A stretch of 64,000 nucleotides of DNA from an uncultured Clostridia bacterium (GCA_947624415.1 CANQKH010000001.1:97604-161603); one strand, 5' to 3'; positions 43,726-54,082 are shown, counted from the stretch's first letter. Notes: a model not told the origin generated them from the letters alone. Numbers and translations: made by a program.

Positions 43726-44811
43726 ATGAAATCAAAAGCAAAGAAATTTATCGCTATTTTAGGTGAGGAAGATTTGGGTGATGGAACTTCTTCTTTTTAC
43801 ATTGTTGATGAAGGTTTTTACAAAAAAAATGGATATGTAAGTAGCGATGCAGAATATATGCCTGAGGTTTATGATTCAATAGAACAATTAGGAAGGGGAT
43901 GCACTCTTGCTGCTGAAAATTTTTTCACTGTTGAGGGGGTAATGAGAGGAGGCGAGGATGGACTTCGCAAGTTTTTAAAACCCCTAAATTGGATTGTTGT
44001 GGAAAGCGACTATTTAAAAGGTGCGCAAATTCAAGAATTTAAAAATACAAGCAAACATCTTGACCAAGAAATTAAAAAACTCAATTCACCAAACATTGTG
44101 TTCATTAATGACTTAAAAGATAAATATTTGGAAAATATAATTGTCAAACTGAATAATAAAAGTTCAAGCATATTCACCAACAATGATATAAAAGGTTGTT
44201 TGAGTTGGCTTGAAAAACAATTAAATAAAGATAAAGTTATTGCGATAGATAAAGACGATTTATATTATTGCTATACCTTTGACAATATGGAAAGTTATTT
44301 ACAAAATGTTAATAAGGCAAAAGCCTTTAAAAAGGCTTTAATGCCAAATGAAGATTTGCCAGAAAATGCTCCAAACTCAGTAAAGATTGCTCATGAATTA
44401 AAGATACCTTATTTAATTAGCGAATCTGAACAAGAACTCGACAATTGGGAAAATACTGCAAAACAAATTAGAATGGATGTTATGAGGGGACAAGGAATTA
44501 TATTTGCTTTTGATAATAATTGGTTTGAAAAGGAATTTACATCACGTTTATTAAAATTAAAGAAGGGTGATTTTTTAACTTATATAAAAAGAAATGCAGA
44601 GAAATTAAATATCCCATATTATATTTGTAAAAGCGAAGAAGATATTGACAGAATGAAAGCCCAAATAATGAAGCAAGGCGAACCTATGAAAAAAGTAGTT
44701 CAAATTGGAAATGCCTTTTTTGTGATTAAAGACGAAAAGGAACTTGAAAAATTAAGAATTTATACTATTTTAGATGAAGTAGAACCTTCAAATGAAGATG
44801 AAAAAAATTAA
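43726..44811 (+). CDS. Unrecognised 361-residue protein
   Basis: Behind AGAGGTG and a perfect promoter. It is soluble, acidic-basic and helical, with two similar segments (IPYLISESEQELDNWENTAKQI near 225 and IPYYICKSEEDIDRMKAQIM near 305), suggesting an internal repeat. There are no membrane segments or known catalytic motif. A terminator follows. The strong promoter implies high expression, but the function is unknown. Confidence 0.75.
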   Translation: MKSKAKKFIAILGEEDLGDGTSSFYIVDEGFYKKNGYVSSDAEYMPEVYDSIEQLGRGCTLAAENFFTVEGVMRGGEDGLRKFLKPLNWIVVESDYLKGAQIQEFKNTSKHLDQEIKKLNSPNIVFINDLKDKYLENIIVKLNNKSSSIFTNNDIKGCLSWLEKQLNKDKVIAIDKDDLYYCYTFDNMESYLQNVNKAKAFKKALMPNEDLPENAPNSVKIAHELKIPYLISESEQELDNWENTAKQIRMDVMRGQGIIFAFDNNWFEKEFTSRLLKLKKGDFLTYIKRNAEKLNIPYYICKSEEDIDRMKAQIMKQGEPMKKVVQIGNAFFVIKDEKELEKLRIYTILDEVEPSNEDEKN

Positions 44812-44822
44812 TAATTTAATTT

Positions 44823-44850
44823 TGCCACGACAAGCTGTGGCTTTTTTATT
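44823..44850 (+). terminator. Rho-independent terminator
   Basis: GCCACG pairs with TGTGGC around ACAAGC and is followed by TTTTTT. Confidence 0.75.
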
Positions 44851-44983
44851 CATACAGTATTAATGGCAAGTTTTCATAGACGCTTTCTTTATTATATTCT
44901 TTATTATAATTATAAACAACTTTTTTATTTTATATAAAATAAAAACTATTAACAATTTTTTTTAAAAATTTATATATTTGATA

Positions 44984-45012
44984 TTGACTTTGTATTGTAG
45001 ATTTGATATTAT
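44984..45012 (+). promoter_or_regulatory. Promoter of the M60 surface protein gene
   Basis: TTGACT (44984), 17 bases, TATTAT (45007), about 23 bases before ATG 45035. Confidence 0.6.
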
Positions 45013-45034
45013 ACAGAGTGAAAAGAGAAGCCGT

Positions 45035-48000
45035 ATGAAAAAGAAAAGATTAATAAAAGTTATTTTTTGCTTGCTTTTTGCATTTGCATTTGGAGTTACA
45101 GGAATAGGACTTCAAACACTAAATGTTTTTGGGGCAAGCGAGACTTCTAATAGAGACACAAATTTTGACCCTATAACTCCTGGCATTCAAGACCTAGGAG
45201 TTGTTCGCCCTGAGGATATTGATGAAGGGTTATCTGTCAAAACACTTGATGATATTCGTGGCAGAAGAGTTACAGTCCGCCAGCCAATTATGGAAGTGTT
45301 AAACTACAATGTTCCACGTCCAAATCCAGAAGAAATTAAGTTGGTGGATGACACCTATGAATTTTTAGATTTAACGACCAAGACAAAGATACATAATCTT
45401 GCCGAAGTTACATTTGATGGAAAACTTGGCGATCTTACAAATCCAAAATATCCTATGGTTGGCTTAAAAAATAGTCCAAAGGATAAAGACGAGCAATTGT
45501 ATTTTTCATCATTTAAAAAGTATGCTCTTCTGCGACAGGCATATTATTTCAATTTGCACGCACAAGAGATTGTTGACAGCGGTCAATTACGCAAACATCC
45601 AGCGGCGGATTACATATATGGCGAGATTCCTCAAACGGCAAAGGCTGTGGAAATGAGGATAGTTACCGATCCAATTTATCGTTCTCCAATGACTACTGGA
45701 CTATATCTTGTTCCTGGCGAGGTTGCGACAATAAAGATTAAGGGCTTAAAAGAGGGCAGCAAACTCAATTTATACACTCACCATCAAGACACGCTGGGTT
45801 ATAAAGGTTATGATGAGCAGAACAATGATAGATTTTCTTCGATGGAGCAATATTTTCAATTTTGGGATGAAAAAATAGTTGCAAGGGCGACCGCAGCCCA
45901 AGCAGAAGGGAAAAAACCAAACTTTGAACAAGACCACTATGGGCTTCAAGGACAATGGAAATGGCAAAACCAAAAAGTTCCTTGCATGAGCACAAAATTT
46001 GAATTTGTGGGCAATGGCGAAGATGAAATGATTGTAAATATAGGAAGTATGTATGGAGGCCCATTATATTTTCAGCCAACAGATACTCCAGTTGAAATGA
46101 TAATAAAGGGTGCAGTTTTAACGCCACACTTCGTTCTTGGAGTTACAAAAATAGAAGACTTTGAAAAGTATTACAAAAAAGCACCAGGCCTTATCGCGAC
46201 ATTAGATTGTGAAAATGGTCAACTTATAGGGCCTGCACAAGATATGAGAAATTGCGATGACATGGAAAAACTTGCCTATTTCTGGCACAGCGTATTCGCA
46301 ATAGATATTTCACTTAACGGAAGACAATATAACTATAATATGACAATGTGCTACGACATACACGTTCCTGCAGGCGAGGCGGTTGCTCTTAACTCAAACT
46401 TTTGTGCTCAACCAACATATTGGTTTGACACTTGTATGAATTATAAAGAACTAACAACGCAGGGCAACTGGGGAACATTCCATGAACTTGGACACACTCA
46501 GGCTGCGACTTATGGTGTAAATTGGGGGTTTGCAGAAGGTGATGGCGAGGTGTGGAACAACACACTTATATTGATAATTTATTCCCTCTTGTGCAATATG
46601 GATACACGCTTCACATATGTAGAGCATGGCGAGTTTGTTCATCCATATACAGCAATAGAACGTTCTTTAAAGGTTACAAAAACTTACACAGACAAAGATA
46701 ATTCAAGCATTGTTCATGAAATTAATGACTATGGGCAGATAAACAATGGAAATGGTGTACACTTTGACCAGTTGTCAATGTATTCGACATTACTCCATTC
46801 GTTTGGGCCTGAAAAATTTATTGATATGTTCTATACATACAAATTAAATCAAAAATATTGTGAAAACAAGCGTGCCGATTTTGTATATCGTATTGGACTT
46901 GTAGATCGTGTAAATATAACAAAATGGGTTAATGAAAATTACTTTGCAAATATTAGAGATAATTATTTTACTGCTGACCAATTGGCATTTTTAAACAATT
47001 TGCCTGATTTCTATCCTATTGCATACAGGTGGGCAAATGGTATTGATGGAAATGAAACGGCAAGAAAGTATGAAGTTGACGGCAAATACAAAACAATTTT
47101 TGATTTGTCAGGTGATAATATAATTTCCTATAAAAAGTTTGATATTGAAGGTATAACAACTCCAAAATATGGGACTGCATACTATGACAAAGACACAAAG
47201 AAGGTTACATATTATCCACCTAGAAATGTTACTGAATTTGATTCTTTTGACATTATAGTAACTACATTTGGGGGAAGAAAAGTCAGCCTTAATGTCAATC
47301 TTAAATTATTGTATCGTGGCACATACACTGAGGTTTGGGATTTGGGACCAAAAACAAACCCACTTGTATCTTCAAACAGACCATCTGTAGAGATGGCAAG
47401 ACAATATGCACAAAACCATCCAGCAACAGGTTTTGAAACAAGTGCAATTGCTGGGAAAAATGATTTTAAGCATGAAAATATTGAATATTTCCTTATGAAA
47501 TTTAAGTATAAAGCCACAGTTGACGGTGAACACACCTTTTATTTAAGGGCGGACGATGCATCATGTGTGCAATTCTTTGATGAAGGTGAAACTCAAAATC
47601 CACGTGGCACAATGTTTACAACGGGGGACAAACAGGAATTTAGCGAGAGTGATGCAACAAGAAAATTTACTGTTGAACTAACCAAAGACCAAATGCTTGA
47701 CGTCGTTGCAGAACTAGTAAACTGGGGCGGACTTGGACATTTGCACATTGGGGTCAAAATGCCAACGCAGGATGGTGAAGAGAGTAAAATTGTTGAAATT
47801 CCAATTCAAAATATAATAAACGCAGGTGTTAGCGAGGAAGATTTAAAAATTGCTGATAGTTTTAAAGGGTGGCAACCTCAATTTGTAGATAGTATAAAGG
47901 ATGCCACAATGGACAATGTTACTGAAAGAGATGGTTGGCAGGTTTTGGAATCTCCTGAGCATCAAGACAATTACAGTGAAACAAATTTAATCGATAGTGA

Positions 48001-51000
48001 TGAGGAGACGTTCTATCATTCACATTATACAGGTTCAAGCAAACCAGAATTACCTCACATATTTGTTTTTGATATGAAAGAGGAGCAAAAGATAAATTAT
48101 TTTGAAATATATAGACGTTCGCAAAGAACTGAAAAAATATTAAGTTTTGATTTGTATGGCATGAAAAATTGTGAATATAATGAAGCGACAATGGGTGGTG
48201 AAAACTTTGAAGCGTGGACAAAACTAAGCGAATGCAAGGTTGACCAACCAGATTCTCAACGTTATAGAGTTACTTTTGATGAAGACACATATCGTTATTT
48301 AAAACTTGTAATAAAAGAGAATAGTGGGAACACGGTAATAAAGGAAATTTATGCTGGTCTTTCTTCAAAACTTAATCAAACGATTAAGCCAAGCCATTAT
48401 CAAACGGAAAACGGCAATAAAAATTTCCAAGAGAATCCAGCCAATGGAAAATTAAGCACAAATGTTCAAGGTGCAACTTTTGAATTTGAGTTTTTGGGTA
48501 GCAGTTTTGAAATTTATTCAGACACCGGGAAAGACTATGGTGCGGCAAATATTTACATTGATGGAAGCACTGAGGTTGCCGGGGTTATCAACTTAAATGA
48601 TGAACAAACCACATTTAATAAATGTGTTTACAGAAGTGGGACAATAAAAACTGCAAAACATAAAGTAAAAATTGAAACCACGTCTGCACCATTTAATATT
48701 AGTTTTATAAATGTTGTGTATGGGACACCTGTTGATGAAGGTGAATATCCAGCGCTTCAAAAGGAAAATGGTGAAGAAGATTTTGGTGATGAAGACATTG
48801 ACAGACAATTTACTCGTGAGTGGAAGACATATATAAAGGATTATCAAGAACTTACAAGCATTAAATTCCTTAAAGACATTCCAGATGGATATGAAGATAC
48901 ATATATTCGCATAGATACATACATTAGAATTTATCGTAATGAACAAGATTATAAGAAGTTGGCGGTTGTATATCCAGGGAAAATTCTTGCACCAACAGAG
49001 AGCGGGTCATTGTTTGCGGGTTGCAAGGACCTTGTAGAAATTGATTTTACAAACTTTGACACTTCATTTGTTCGTGGTGCAACAAGTATGTTTAATGGTT
49101 GCAATTCTATAAAAGACATTGATCTATCATTAATTAAAACTGGCGACCTTCAAAGTTTGGGGACAATGTTTGCAAACTGCACATCTCTTGAAAACGTTGA
49201 CTTGACAGGACTAAAATTGCAAGAAAACGTAAATGTTTATCGTATGTTTGATAATTGTTACAAACTTGAAACATTAAAATTCCCTGCACAGTTCAGCGGA
49301 AGTGTTAAATTCCAATTCCCTTACGTTTATGAAGATACAACAACGCATGAATATTTTACAGAAATCACATTGGATTCAACAACGGCAGGACATACATTTA
49401 AGGTTCATAATCATCATGTTTTTGATGGTGCAAATTCTCATCACGAAAGGATAGAGCCAAAATGTATTGAAGAGGGGTCTATAGAATATTATGTTTGCGA
49501 CATTTGTTCATTCAAGTTTGACAGTGAAGAGAGGACGAAATTGATTGCAGATGACCAAATAATAATTCCGGCAACTGACCACGACCCAGATTATGATGGG
49601 GAGAAAACAAAACATCCAACTTGCACTGAAGGTGGCGGAAGGGTCCTTGTATGCACAAAATGTGGGATTGTGCTTGGAGCGGAAGGCGGATTGCCACCAT
49701 CTGGTCATTATTATGAGTTAGATTTAACAAAAGAGGGTGGAAAAGGATACAGATTTGAAGCCAATGAAGATGGAACTGCAACACTATATATTCATTTGCA
49801 CTGCATGAATTATGACTGGAACACAATGGATTTTGAAACAAACACGGCAGATCCATGCGGACATGACGAAGAATTATCTATAGTTTTACAGCCAACAATA
49901 GTAGATGCGACTTGTGAAAATGCTCAATTATTTAAGTTTAATTTTGTAATGACAAGCGAGTTGGTTTTATCCTTCCTAAATCCAAAAGAGAAAGAGATCA
50001 AAGACCTCCTTTTAGTTTACAGCAATATTGTTATAAATGAAACTTTGACAGGAAGCGATGCTCTTGGACATGACTATATTGGAACTTGGGGTGAGTGGAT
50101 AAAGGAAAATGATAATTATTCTTGCAATATTGAATTTGTTTGTCAGAGAGAGGGATGCGAACATCGTTATTCAACAAAAGTTGTTGCAAATGAAAATAAA
50201 ACTCCAGCAACTTGTGAAACTGATGGAAATGTAGTTTATACAGTATCTTACAATCCACCAGTTGGCAATGATGAATATGACATGAGAAGTTATTCCAACG
50301 AAAAAACTGATATAATTCCAAGATTAAAACATAATTATAAGCCAACACAAGAAACTCCACTTGAATGGTTTAGCGATGGCGAAAAAATCAATTATAATAA
50401 AGCAATATTGCATTTAGAATGCACAAAATGCCCAGATAAAAAGAATGTTGAACTTCTGTCTAAACAGACAACAACAGGTGCAAATATGTGCGGTCAAAAT
50501 GCAACTTCTATAACATTTACAATAAATACAAGTAGCTATGATATTCTTGAAGAAATAAGGTTGCAGATTGGGGACAATACTTTTGATGAAGATGCAGTTA
50601 AAGGCCTTGACAACTTAACTTATGAAGAAGCAAACAGCAAGTTATATCACCTGTGGAAACTTGAACAATGTGAGTGGAATGTTCTTCCAGATAAAACAAG
50701 AGCGACTCTCGTTGCCACATTGGAATGTGAGCGTTGCCATAAATCAATAAGTGTTGAATTTGACAGTGAGCGTAGTAGCATTGATGCAACGTGTGAAGAG
50801 GCAGAGCAAATAACCTTCGTAGTTGGCACAAAGAATGATGAAGCTGTTTACAGAGCCGCTATGGCAGGTGAACATGAGGGTGTCCAACTTGACGAGAAAG
50901 ACCAGTTTATAATTCTTTCAGCACAAGAGAATATTGTTACAGGTGAAGATGCTTTGGGTCATGATTTTAGGGGAGAATGTAAGAGTTTTGACGAAGCATC

Positions 51001-51883
51001 CCATATAGTAAAATGTATAAGATGCGAAACTTACAGCCAGCCTTATGAACATGAGTTTGTTGCAAATTGGACATGGGGCGAATATAACGATGGAAATCCA
51101 ACTTTGGCAGTATCATTAAGATGTGATGATTGTCAACATCATATTAATATAACACAATTTAATATAATAAAGGATAATGAACGTAGTTTTGAAGCATCTT
51201 GCACAAAAGAGGGTTCGGCAGAATATTATGCAAACTTTGAGTATGATGGAAAAACCTACACTTCACAAACTCAACATTATTATCTTGAAATGATTGGCCA
51301 CCAATATATTGCAATATGGCATTGGGGAGAATTTAATAATGGAACACCTGATATTGATGTTATATTAAAGTGTGAAAGATGTCAAAACAACTTGGAGGAT
51401 GAGAATTTCCATCCTATTGCAGTTGAAAATACAAGCCGTAGCATTCAACCAAATTGCACACAAGATGGTGTAGTAGTATTTAGTGCTTCACTTGAATATA
51501 ATGGCGAAATTTACAATACAACAGAAGAAAAAGAATACGCAGTGGTAAAAACGGGGCATAAATATCATGTAGTTGCGGTAAATTGGGCAAAGAAATATGC
51601 TGATACAACAGTTGAAGCAGAGTGTAGTGAATGCAATGAAAAGTTAGAGGATGTAACCATTTCTTATGAAAAGAATGGAGATGCATATTCGATTGTTGTT
51701 AAATATGGCGATCAAGAACTCAAATTTGCTGAGGGAGTAGAGCCAATCCATGTTTATCCTTCTTCAACAACATTAATAATTTGCATTTCAGCCGTTGCGG
51801 GTGTCGTGGTGTTTACTGTTACATTGATAATTGTAGCAATGCTTGTATCCAAGAAAAAACGCCGCAAATTCGAGAAAAATTAA
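45035..51883 (+). CDS. Giant secreted surface protein with M60 (mucin-type) protease domain
   Basis: 2282 residues from ATG 45035 (MKKKRLIKV), which gives a good signal peptide (to about 33). The track's earlier start does not. An M60/enhancin-like protease has HELGH at 483-487 and the downstream Glu in GVNWGFAEGDGEVWNN. Adhesive modules follow: a PA14-like domain (about 760-900), an F5/8 discoidin-like lectin (about 955-1105), a jelly-roll-like segment (about 1110-1235), a BspA-like DUF285 repeat (about 1250-1430), then long Cys-containing repeats to about 2230. A C-terminal membrane helix ends in KKKRRKFEKN. M60 enzymes cleave mucin-type O-glycoproteins next to the glycan. The carbohydrate-binding modules would place it on host mucus. 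It is a single-gene transcript. Confidence 0.9.
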   Translation: MKKKRLIKVIFCLLFAFAFGVTGIGLQTLNVFGASETSNRDTNFDPITPGIQDLGVVRPEDIDEGLSVKTLDDIRGRRVTVRQPIMEVLNYNVPRPNPEEIKLVDDTYEFLDLTTKTKIHNLAEVTFDGKLGDLTNPKYPMVGLKNSPKDKDEQLYFSSFKKYALLRQAYYFNLHAQEIVDSGQLRKHPAADYIYGEIPQTAKAVEMRIVTDPIYRSPMTTGLYLVPGEVATIKIKGLKEGSKLNLYTHHQDTLGYKGYDEQNNDRFSSMEQYFQFWDEKIVARATAAQAEGKKPNFEQDHYGLQGQWKWQNQKVPCMSTKFEFVGNGEDEMIVNIGSMYGGPLYFQPTDTPVEMIIKGAVLTPHFVLGVTKIEDFEKYYKKAPGLIATLDCENGQLIGPAQDMRNCDDMEKLAYFWHSVFAIDISLNGRQYNYNMTMCYDIHVPAGEAVALNSNFCAQPTYWFDTCMNYKELTTQGNWGTFHELGHTQAATYGVNWGFAEGDGEVWNNTLILIIYSLLCNMDTRFTYVEHGEFVHPYTAIERSLKVTKTYTDKDNSSIVHEINDYGQINNGNGVHFDQLSMYSTLLHSFGPEKFIDMFYTYKLNQKYCENKRADFVYRIGLVDRVNITKWVNENYFANIRDNYFTADQLAFLNNLPDFYPIAYRWANGIDGNETARKYEVDGKYKTIFDLSGDNIISYKKFDIEGITTPKYGTAYYDKDTKKVTYYPPRNVTEFDSFDIIVTTFGGRKVSLNVNLKLLYRGTYTEVWDLGPKTNPLVSSNRPSVEMARQYAQNHPATGFETSAIAGKNDFKHENIEYFLMKFKYKATVDGEHTFYLRADDASCVQFFDEGETQNPRGTMFTTGDKQEFSESDATRKFTVELTKDQMLDVVAELVNWGGLGHLHIGVKMPTQDGEESKIVEIPIQNIINAGVSEEDLKIADSFKGWQPQFVDSIKDATMDNVTERDGWQVLESPEHQDNYSETNLIDSDEETFYHSHYTGSSKPELPHIFVFDMKEEQKINYFEIYRRSQRTEKILSFDLYGMKNCEYNEATMGGENFEAWTKLSECKVDQPDSQRYRVTFDEDTYRYLKLVIKENSGNTVIKEIYAGLSSKLNQTIKPSHYQTENGNKNFQENPANGKLSTNVQGATFEFEFLGSSFEIYSDTGKDYGAANIYIDGSTEVAGVINLNDEQTTFNKCVYRSGTIKTAKHKVKIETTSAPFNISFINVVYGTPVDEGEYPALQKENGEEDFGDEDIDRQFTREWKTYIKDYQELTSIKFLKDIPDGYEDTYIRIDTYIRIYRNEQDYKKLAVVYPGKILAPTESGSLFAGCKDLVEIDFTNFDTSFVRGATSMFNGCNSIKDIDLSLIKTGDLQSLGTMFANCTSLENVDLTGLKLQENVNVYRMFDNCYKLETLKFPAQFSGSVKFQFPYVYEDTTTHEYFTEITLDSTTAGHTFKVHNHHVFDGANSHHERIEPKCIEEGSIEYYVCDICSFKFDSEERTKLIADDQIIIPATDHDPDYDGEKTKHPTCTEGGGRVLVCTKCGIVLGAEGGLPPSGHYYELDLTKEGGKGYRFEANEDGTATLYIHLHCMNYDWNTMDFETNTADPCGHDEELSIVLQPTIVDATCENAQLFKFNFVMTSELVLSFLNPKEKEIKDLLLVYSNIVINETLTGSDALGHDYIGTWGEWIKENDNYSCNIEFVCQREGCEHRYSTKVVANENKTPATCETDGNVVYTVSYNPPVGNDEYDMRSYSNEKTDIIPRLKHNYKPTQETPLEWFSDGEKINYNKAILHLECTKCPDKKNVELLSKQTTTGANMCGQNATSITFTINTSSYDILEEIRLQIGDNTFDEDAVKGLDNLTYEEANSKLYHLWKLEQCEWNVLPDKTRATLVATLECERCHKSISVEFDSERSSIDATCEEAEQITFVVGTKNDEAVYRAAMAGEHEGVQLDEKDQFIILSAQENIVTGEDALGHDFRGECKSFDEASHIVKCIRCETYSQPYEHEFVANWTWGEYNDGNPTLAVSLRCDDCQHHINITQFNIIKDNERSFEASCTKEGSAEYYANFEYDGKTYTSQTQHYYLEMIGHQYIAIWHWGEFNNGTPDIDVILKCERCQNNLEDENFHPIAVENTSRSIQPNCTQDGVVVFSASLEYNGEIYNTTEEKEYAVVKTGHKYHVVAVNWAKKYADTTVEAECSECNEKLEDVTISYEKNGDAYSIVVKYGDQELKFAEGVEPIHVYPSSTTLIICISAVAGVVVFTVTLIIVAMLVSKKKRRKFEKN

Positions 51884-51920
51884 TGAATAAAAAGATTTTT
51901 AATCATTTTATTTGAAATAC

Positions 51921-51950
51921 AAAAAATCCGTCATTATTGACGGATTTTTT
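51921..51950. terminator. Bidirectional terminator
   Basis: AAAAAATCCGTCA pairs perfectly with TGACGGATTTTTT around TTAT. It serves both the M60 gene and the convergent gene at 51999. Confidence 0.88.
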
Positions 51951-51998
51951 ATACGTTTAAATAAAATTTTGATTGCCTAGATTCTTTTAGGCATTGAA

Positions 51999-52568
51999 TT
52001 AAAGGTCTTCTTTAACGTCTGAAGGAGCAAATTCTGCTTGTTCAAAACGCTCTCTCAATTTTGCATCTTGGAAAACACCTTCTTTATCGCATGGTGCATA
52101 AGTTTCATAAAATTCATTTTCTGCAATTCCATAAATGTCATTAACATCAGTAACATTTAGGTAAGAACCTGCTCTTAAATTTTGTGGAATTAATGCGCCA
52201 TTTTCTCCCCATGGAACATAGATTGTTATATCTTCATGAATTTGCATAGCGACGATTGGGGAAGCAATAGGTCTATATATGCCATCTTTGTCTGGGCCTG
52301 CTTTAACATCATATCTCTTTTGGAATTTTTCGCCTGAGATTTTGTATTGTTCGCCACTTGGATTTGTAACAACCCAATCCCCAGCGCTAACAACTTCTGG
52401 ATGTTGAGGGTCAACTTCTGGATGGCCATCACGGAGAATAGTTGCTATTTTTTCTCCGGCCACACCTGGTCTTGCCTTAACTCCTGCATATTTTTTATAG
52501 ACACCGATTTGTTCGTTATCCACCATTAATTTGCTAGTAACGTATTTTTGAACATTTTTTACTTCCAT
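51999..52568 (-). CDS. Unrecognised PGDY-like protein
   Basis: 189 residues from ATG 52568 behind AAGGAGG. The stretch SAGDWVVTNPSGEQYKISGEKFQKRYD matches a small module seen in many bacterial and phage proteins (PGDYIVTxxxGExYPIxxexFxxxY). Around it are two beta-rich parts (VGVYKKYAGVKARPG; ASPIVAMQIHEDITIYVPWGENG). No signal peptide or enzymatic motif. I cannot assign a function. A likely promoter sits in the 100 bases upstream (TTGACA with TATAAT, 19-base spacing). Confidence 0.75.
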   Translation of the reverse strand: MEVKNVQKYVTSKLMVDNEQIGVYKKYAGVKARPGVAGEKIATILRDGHPEVDPQHPEVVSAGDWVVTNPSGEQYKISGEKFQKRYDVKAGPDKDGIYRPIASPIVAMQIHEDITIYVPWGENGALIPQNLRAGSYLNVTDVNDIYGIAENEFYETYAPCDKEGVFQDAKLRERFEQAEFAPSDVKEDL

Positions 52569-52672
52569 AAATTCCTCCTTTTTATGTTAATTATATTATA
52601 TCATAAGTATATGGGGTATTGTCAATAGTGTTTTTTGTTTTTTTTGAATTTTTAATGCAAAATTTATGGCAA

Positions 52673-53143
52673 TTAGCAATCTTTAAATTCAATGTGGTGT
52701 TCAATTATGTCAAATTTTTCATCCATTTTAACAAATCCCGAAGCGGTCTTATTATTTAATATTTGAGGAAGCCAGAGGATGTCGTCAGCAAACATTTGCT
52801 CATATGGGATTTTGTCGATATCAAACCATACTGGACGCATTTCATCTGATTGGGAAAGAGTCCCTTGATAATCATTTGCAATAAAAACAATCATTTTTTC
52901 AAGGGTGAATTCTCCTTTATAGAAAAGTTCAAAGTCAATATTTGCCACCTGTCTGTAGTCCTTTGGCAAGACATTAATTTCCTCTTTAGTTTCTCTTAAA
53001 AGACACTGGGTCAAACTTTCATCAGGTTGTTGTTTGCCGCCGACACCATTATACAAGCCTTTTCCTTGACCGCGCAATTTTTCTGCCAATAGGATTTTGT
53101 TATCTTTTATTATGAAAAGTAAGGTTGTTGTAATTTTATTCAT
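52673..53143 (-). CDS. Nudix hydrolase, MutT / 8-oxo-dGTP diphosphatase-like
   Basis: 156 residues. The box GGKQQPDESLTQCLLRETKEEINV fits the Nudix consensus, with Asn for the last Gly. TLLFIIKDNKILLAEKLRGQGKGLYNGVGGK and the late VWFDIDKIPYEQMFADDILWLPQIL are typical of MTH1/MutT-type 8-oxo-purine nucleotide hydrolases, which keep oxidised nucleotides out of DNA. It is a single gene, divergent from the membrane zinc-ribbon gene. Confidence 0.9.
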   Translation of the reverse strand: MNKITTTLLFIIKDNKILLAEKLRGQGKGLYNGVGGKQQPDESLTQCLLRETKEEINVLPKDYRQVANIDFELFYKGEFTLEKMIVFIANDYQGTLSQSDEMRPVWFDIDKIPYEQMFADDILWLPQILNNKTASGFVKMDEKFDIIEHHIEFKDC

Positions 53144-53210
53144 ATAAATTCTCCTTGTTATATTTTACAATATTAAAACTGCATTGTCAAAGAATTCAAC
53201 AAAATTTTAC

Positions 53211-53239
53211 TTTACATAAATTGCACGGGGAGGTATAAT
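53211..53239 (+). promoter_or_regulatory. Promoter of the zinc-ribbon membrane protein gene
   Basis: TTTACA (53211), 17 bases, TATAAT (53234), then AAAGGAG and ATG 53260. Confidence 0.6.
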
Positions 53240-53259
53240 ATAGACAAAGGAGAAAAACT

Positions 53260-53754
53260 ATGTTTTCTGGTTTAAAAGAAACAATTTTAAAATTAAATTC
53301 AGATATATCAAATGTAGCAAATCAAGAAAGGGCAAAACAATTACGCAAAAAACTCCTCAAATGGGGAGGTATTTTGCTTGGAGTTGGATTGCTTGGCGTT
53401 TTCACTTGTTTTATATTGTTTGCTGTTTTTGGAATAACTATGGTAGCAAATTTTAATGGAGGCTTTCCTGTATTAATTTTTATTCCATTCTTTTTGATTA
53501 TACCTTTTGCGCTCGTTGTTGCTTGTGGTGCGGTGTTGTTAAAATTGGGATTAAGCATATTGATTGCAGGGGCAACAACAAAATTTATTGATAATTCATT
53601 AAATCAAAGATGCAGTTGCGGGAATATGATTTCAAGCAAAGATAAGTTTTGCCCAAAATGTGGAAAACCTGTCAAAAAATTTTGCCCAAAATGTAATTAT
53701 GAAAATGAATCAGAAAGCCAATTTTGTTCAAACTGCGGTGAAAAGTTAAATTAA
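53260..53754 (+). CDS. Membrane protein with C-terminal zinc ribbons
   Basis: 164 residues. A basic helical head (1-35) and two membrane segments (about 37-63 and 70-105) are followed by two zinc ribbons: CSCGNMISSKDKFCPKCGKP and CPKCNYENESESQFCSNCG. The ribbons would lie in the cytoplasm. Small proteins of this layout are common in Firmicutes and lack a known function. It is convergent with the DUF1540-like gene at 53762. Confidence 0.8.
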   Translation: MFSGLKETILKLNSDISNVANQERAKQLRKKLLKWGGILLGVGLLGVFTCFILFAVFGITMVANFNGGFPVLIFIPFFLIIPFALVVACGAVLLKLGLSILIAGATTKFIDNSLNQRCSCGNMISSKDKFCPKCGKPVKKFCPKCNYENESESQFCSNCGEKLN

Positions 53755-53761
53755 GCCATAT

Positions 53762-54082
53762 CTATTTACGAAGATAGGAGATACAGTAGGGCTTTTCTTT
53801 TATTGAATTTAAGGTTATTCCATTTGAAACACATAACCCGTTATGATTAAACAGGCAGTTTGCTCGACATTTAATTTCCAAAGTTTTTGAGTCTCTTTGT
53901 GGTGCATAAGTTGGTTTTTCACTAAACAGAACTTTAGTTACGTCTTGAACGTCTTTTTTTAGTTCATCACGCACATACTTTGTGCAGACCACTTCGTCGT
54001 CAACAAGAATGGCATCTGCTTTGCAGGTAAACCTGTCGTTATATTTGCATAAACCTTTTCTACATCGAATATCCATATTCAC
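53762..54082 (-). CDS. Cys-rich DUF1540-like protein
   Basis: 106 residues with two similar Cys motifs: CRKGLCKYNDRFTCKADAILVDDEVVC and CRANCLFNHNGLCVSNGITLN...C. Each resembles the DUF1540 pattern of sporulating Firmicutes, a small putative metal-binding domain. It has no catalytic motif. Its stop is seven bases from the convergent membrane gene. Confidence 0.7.
   Translation of the reverse strand: MNMDIRCRKGLCKYNDRFTCKADAILVDDEVVCTKYVRDELKKDVQDVTKVLFSEKPTYAPQRDSKTLEIKCRANCLFNHNGLCVSNGITLNSIKEKPYCISYLRK

Noticed and set aside
45765-46127. Minus-strand ORF of 120 aa in the M60 gene, and the other antisense ORFs up to 51.7 kb
   Set aside because: All lie in the coding frame of the giant protein and have antisense-like composition, with no promoter or ribosome site.
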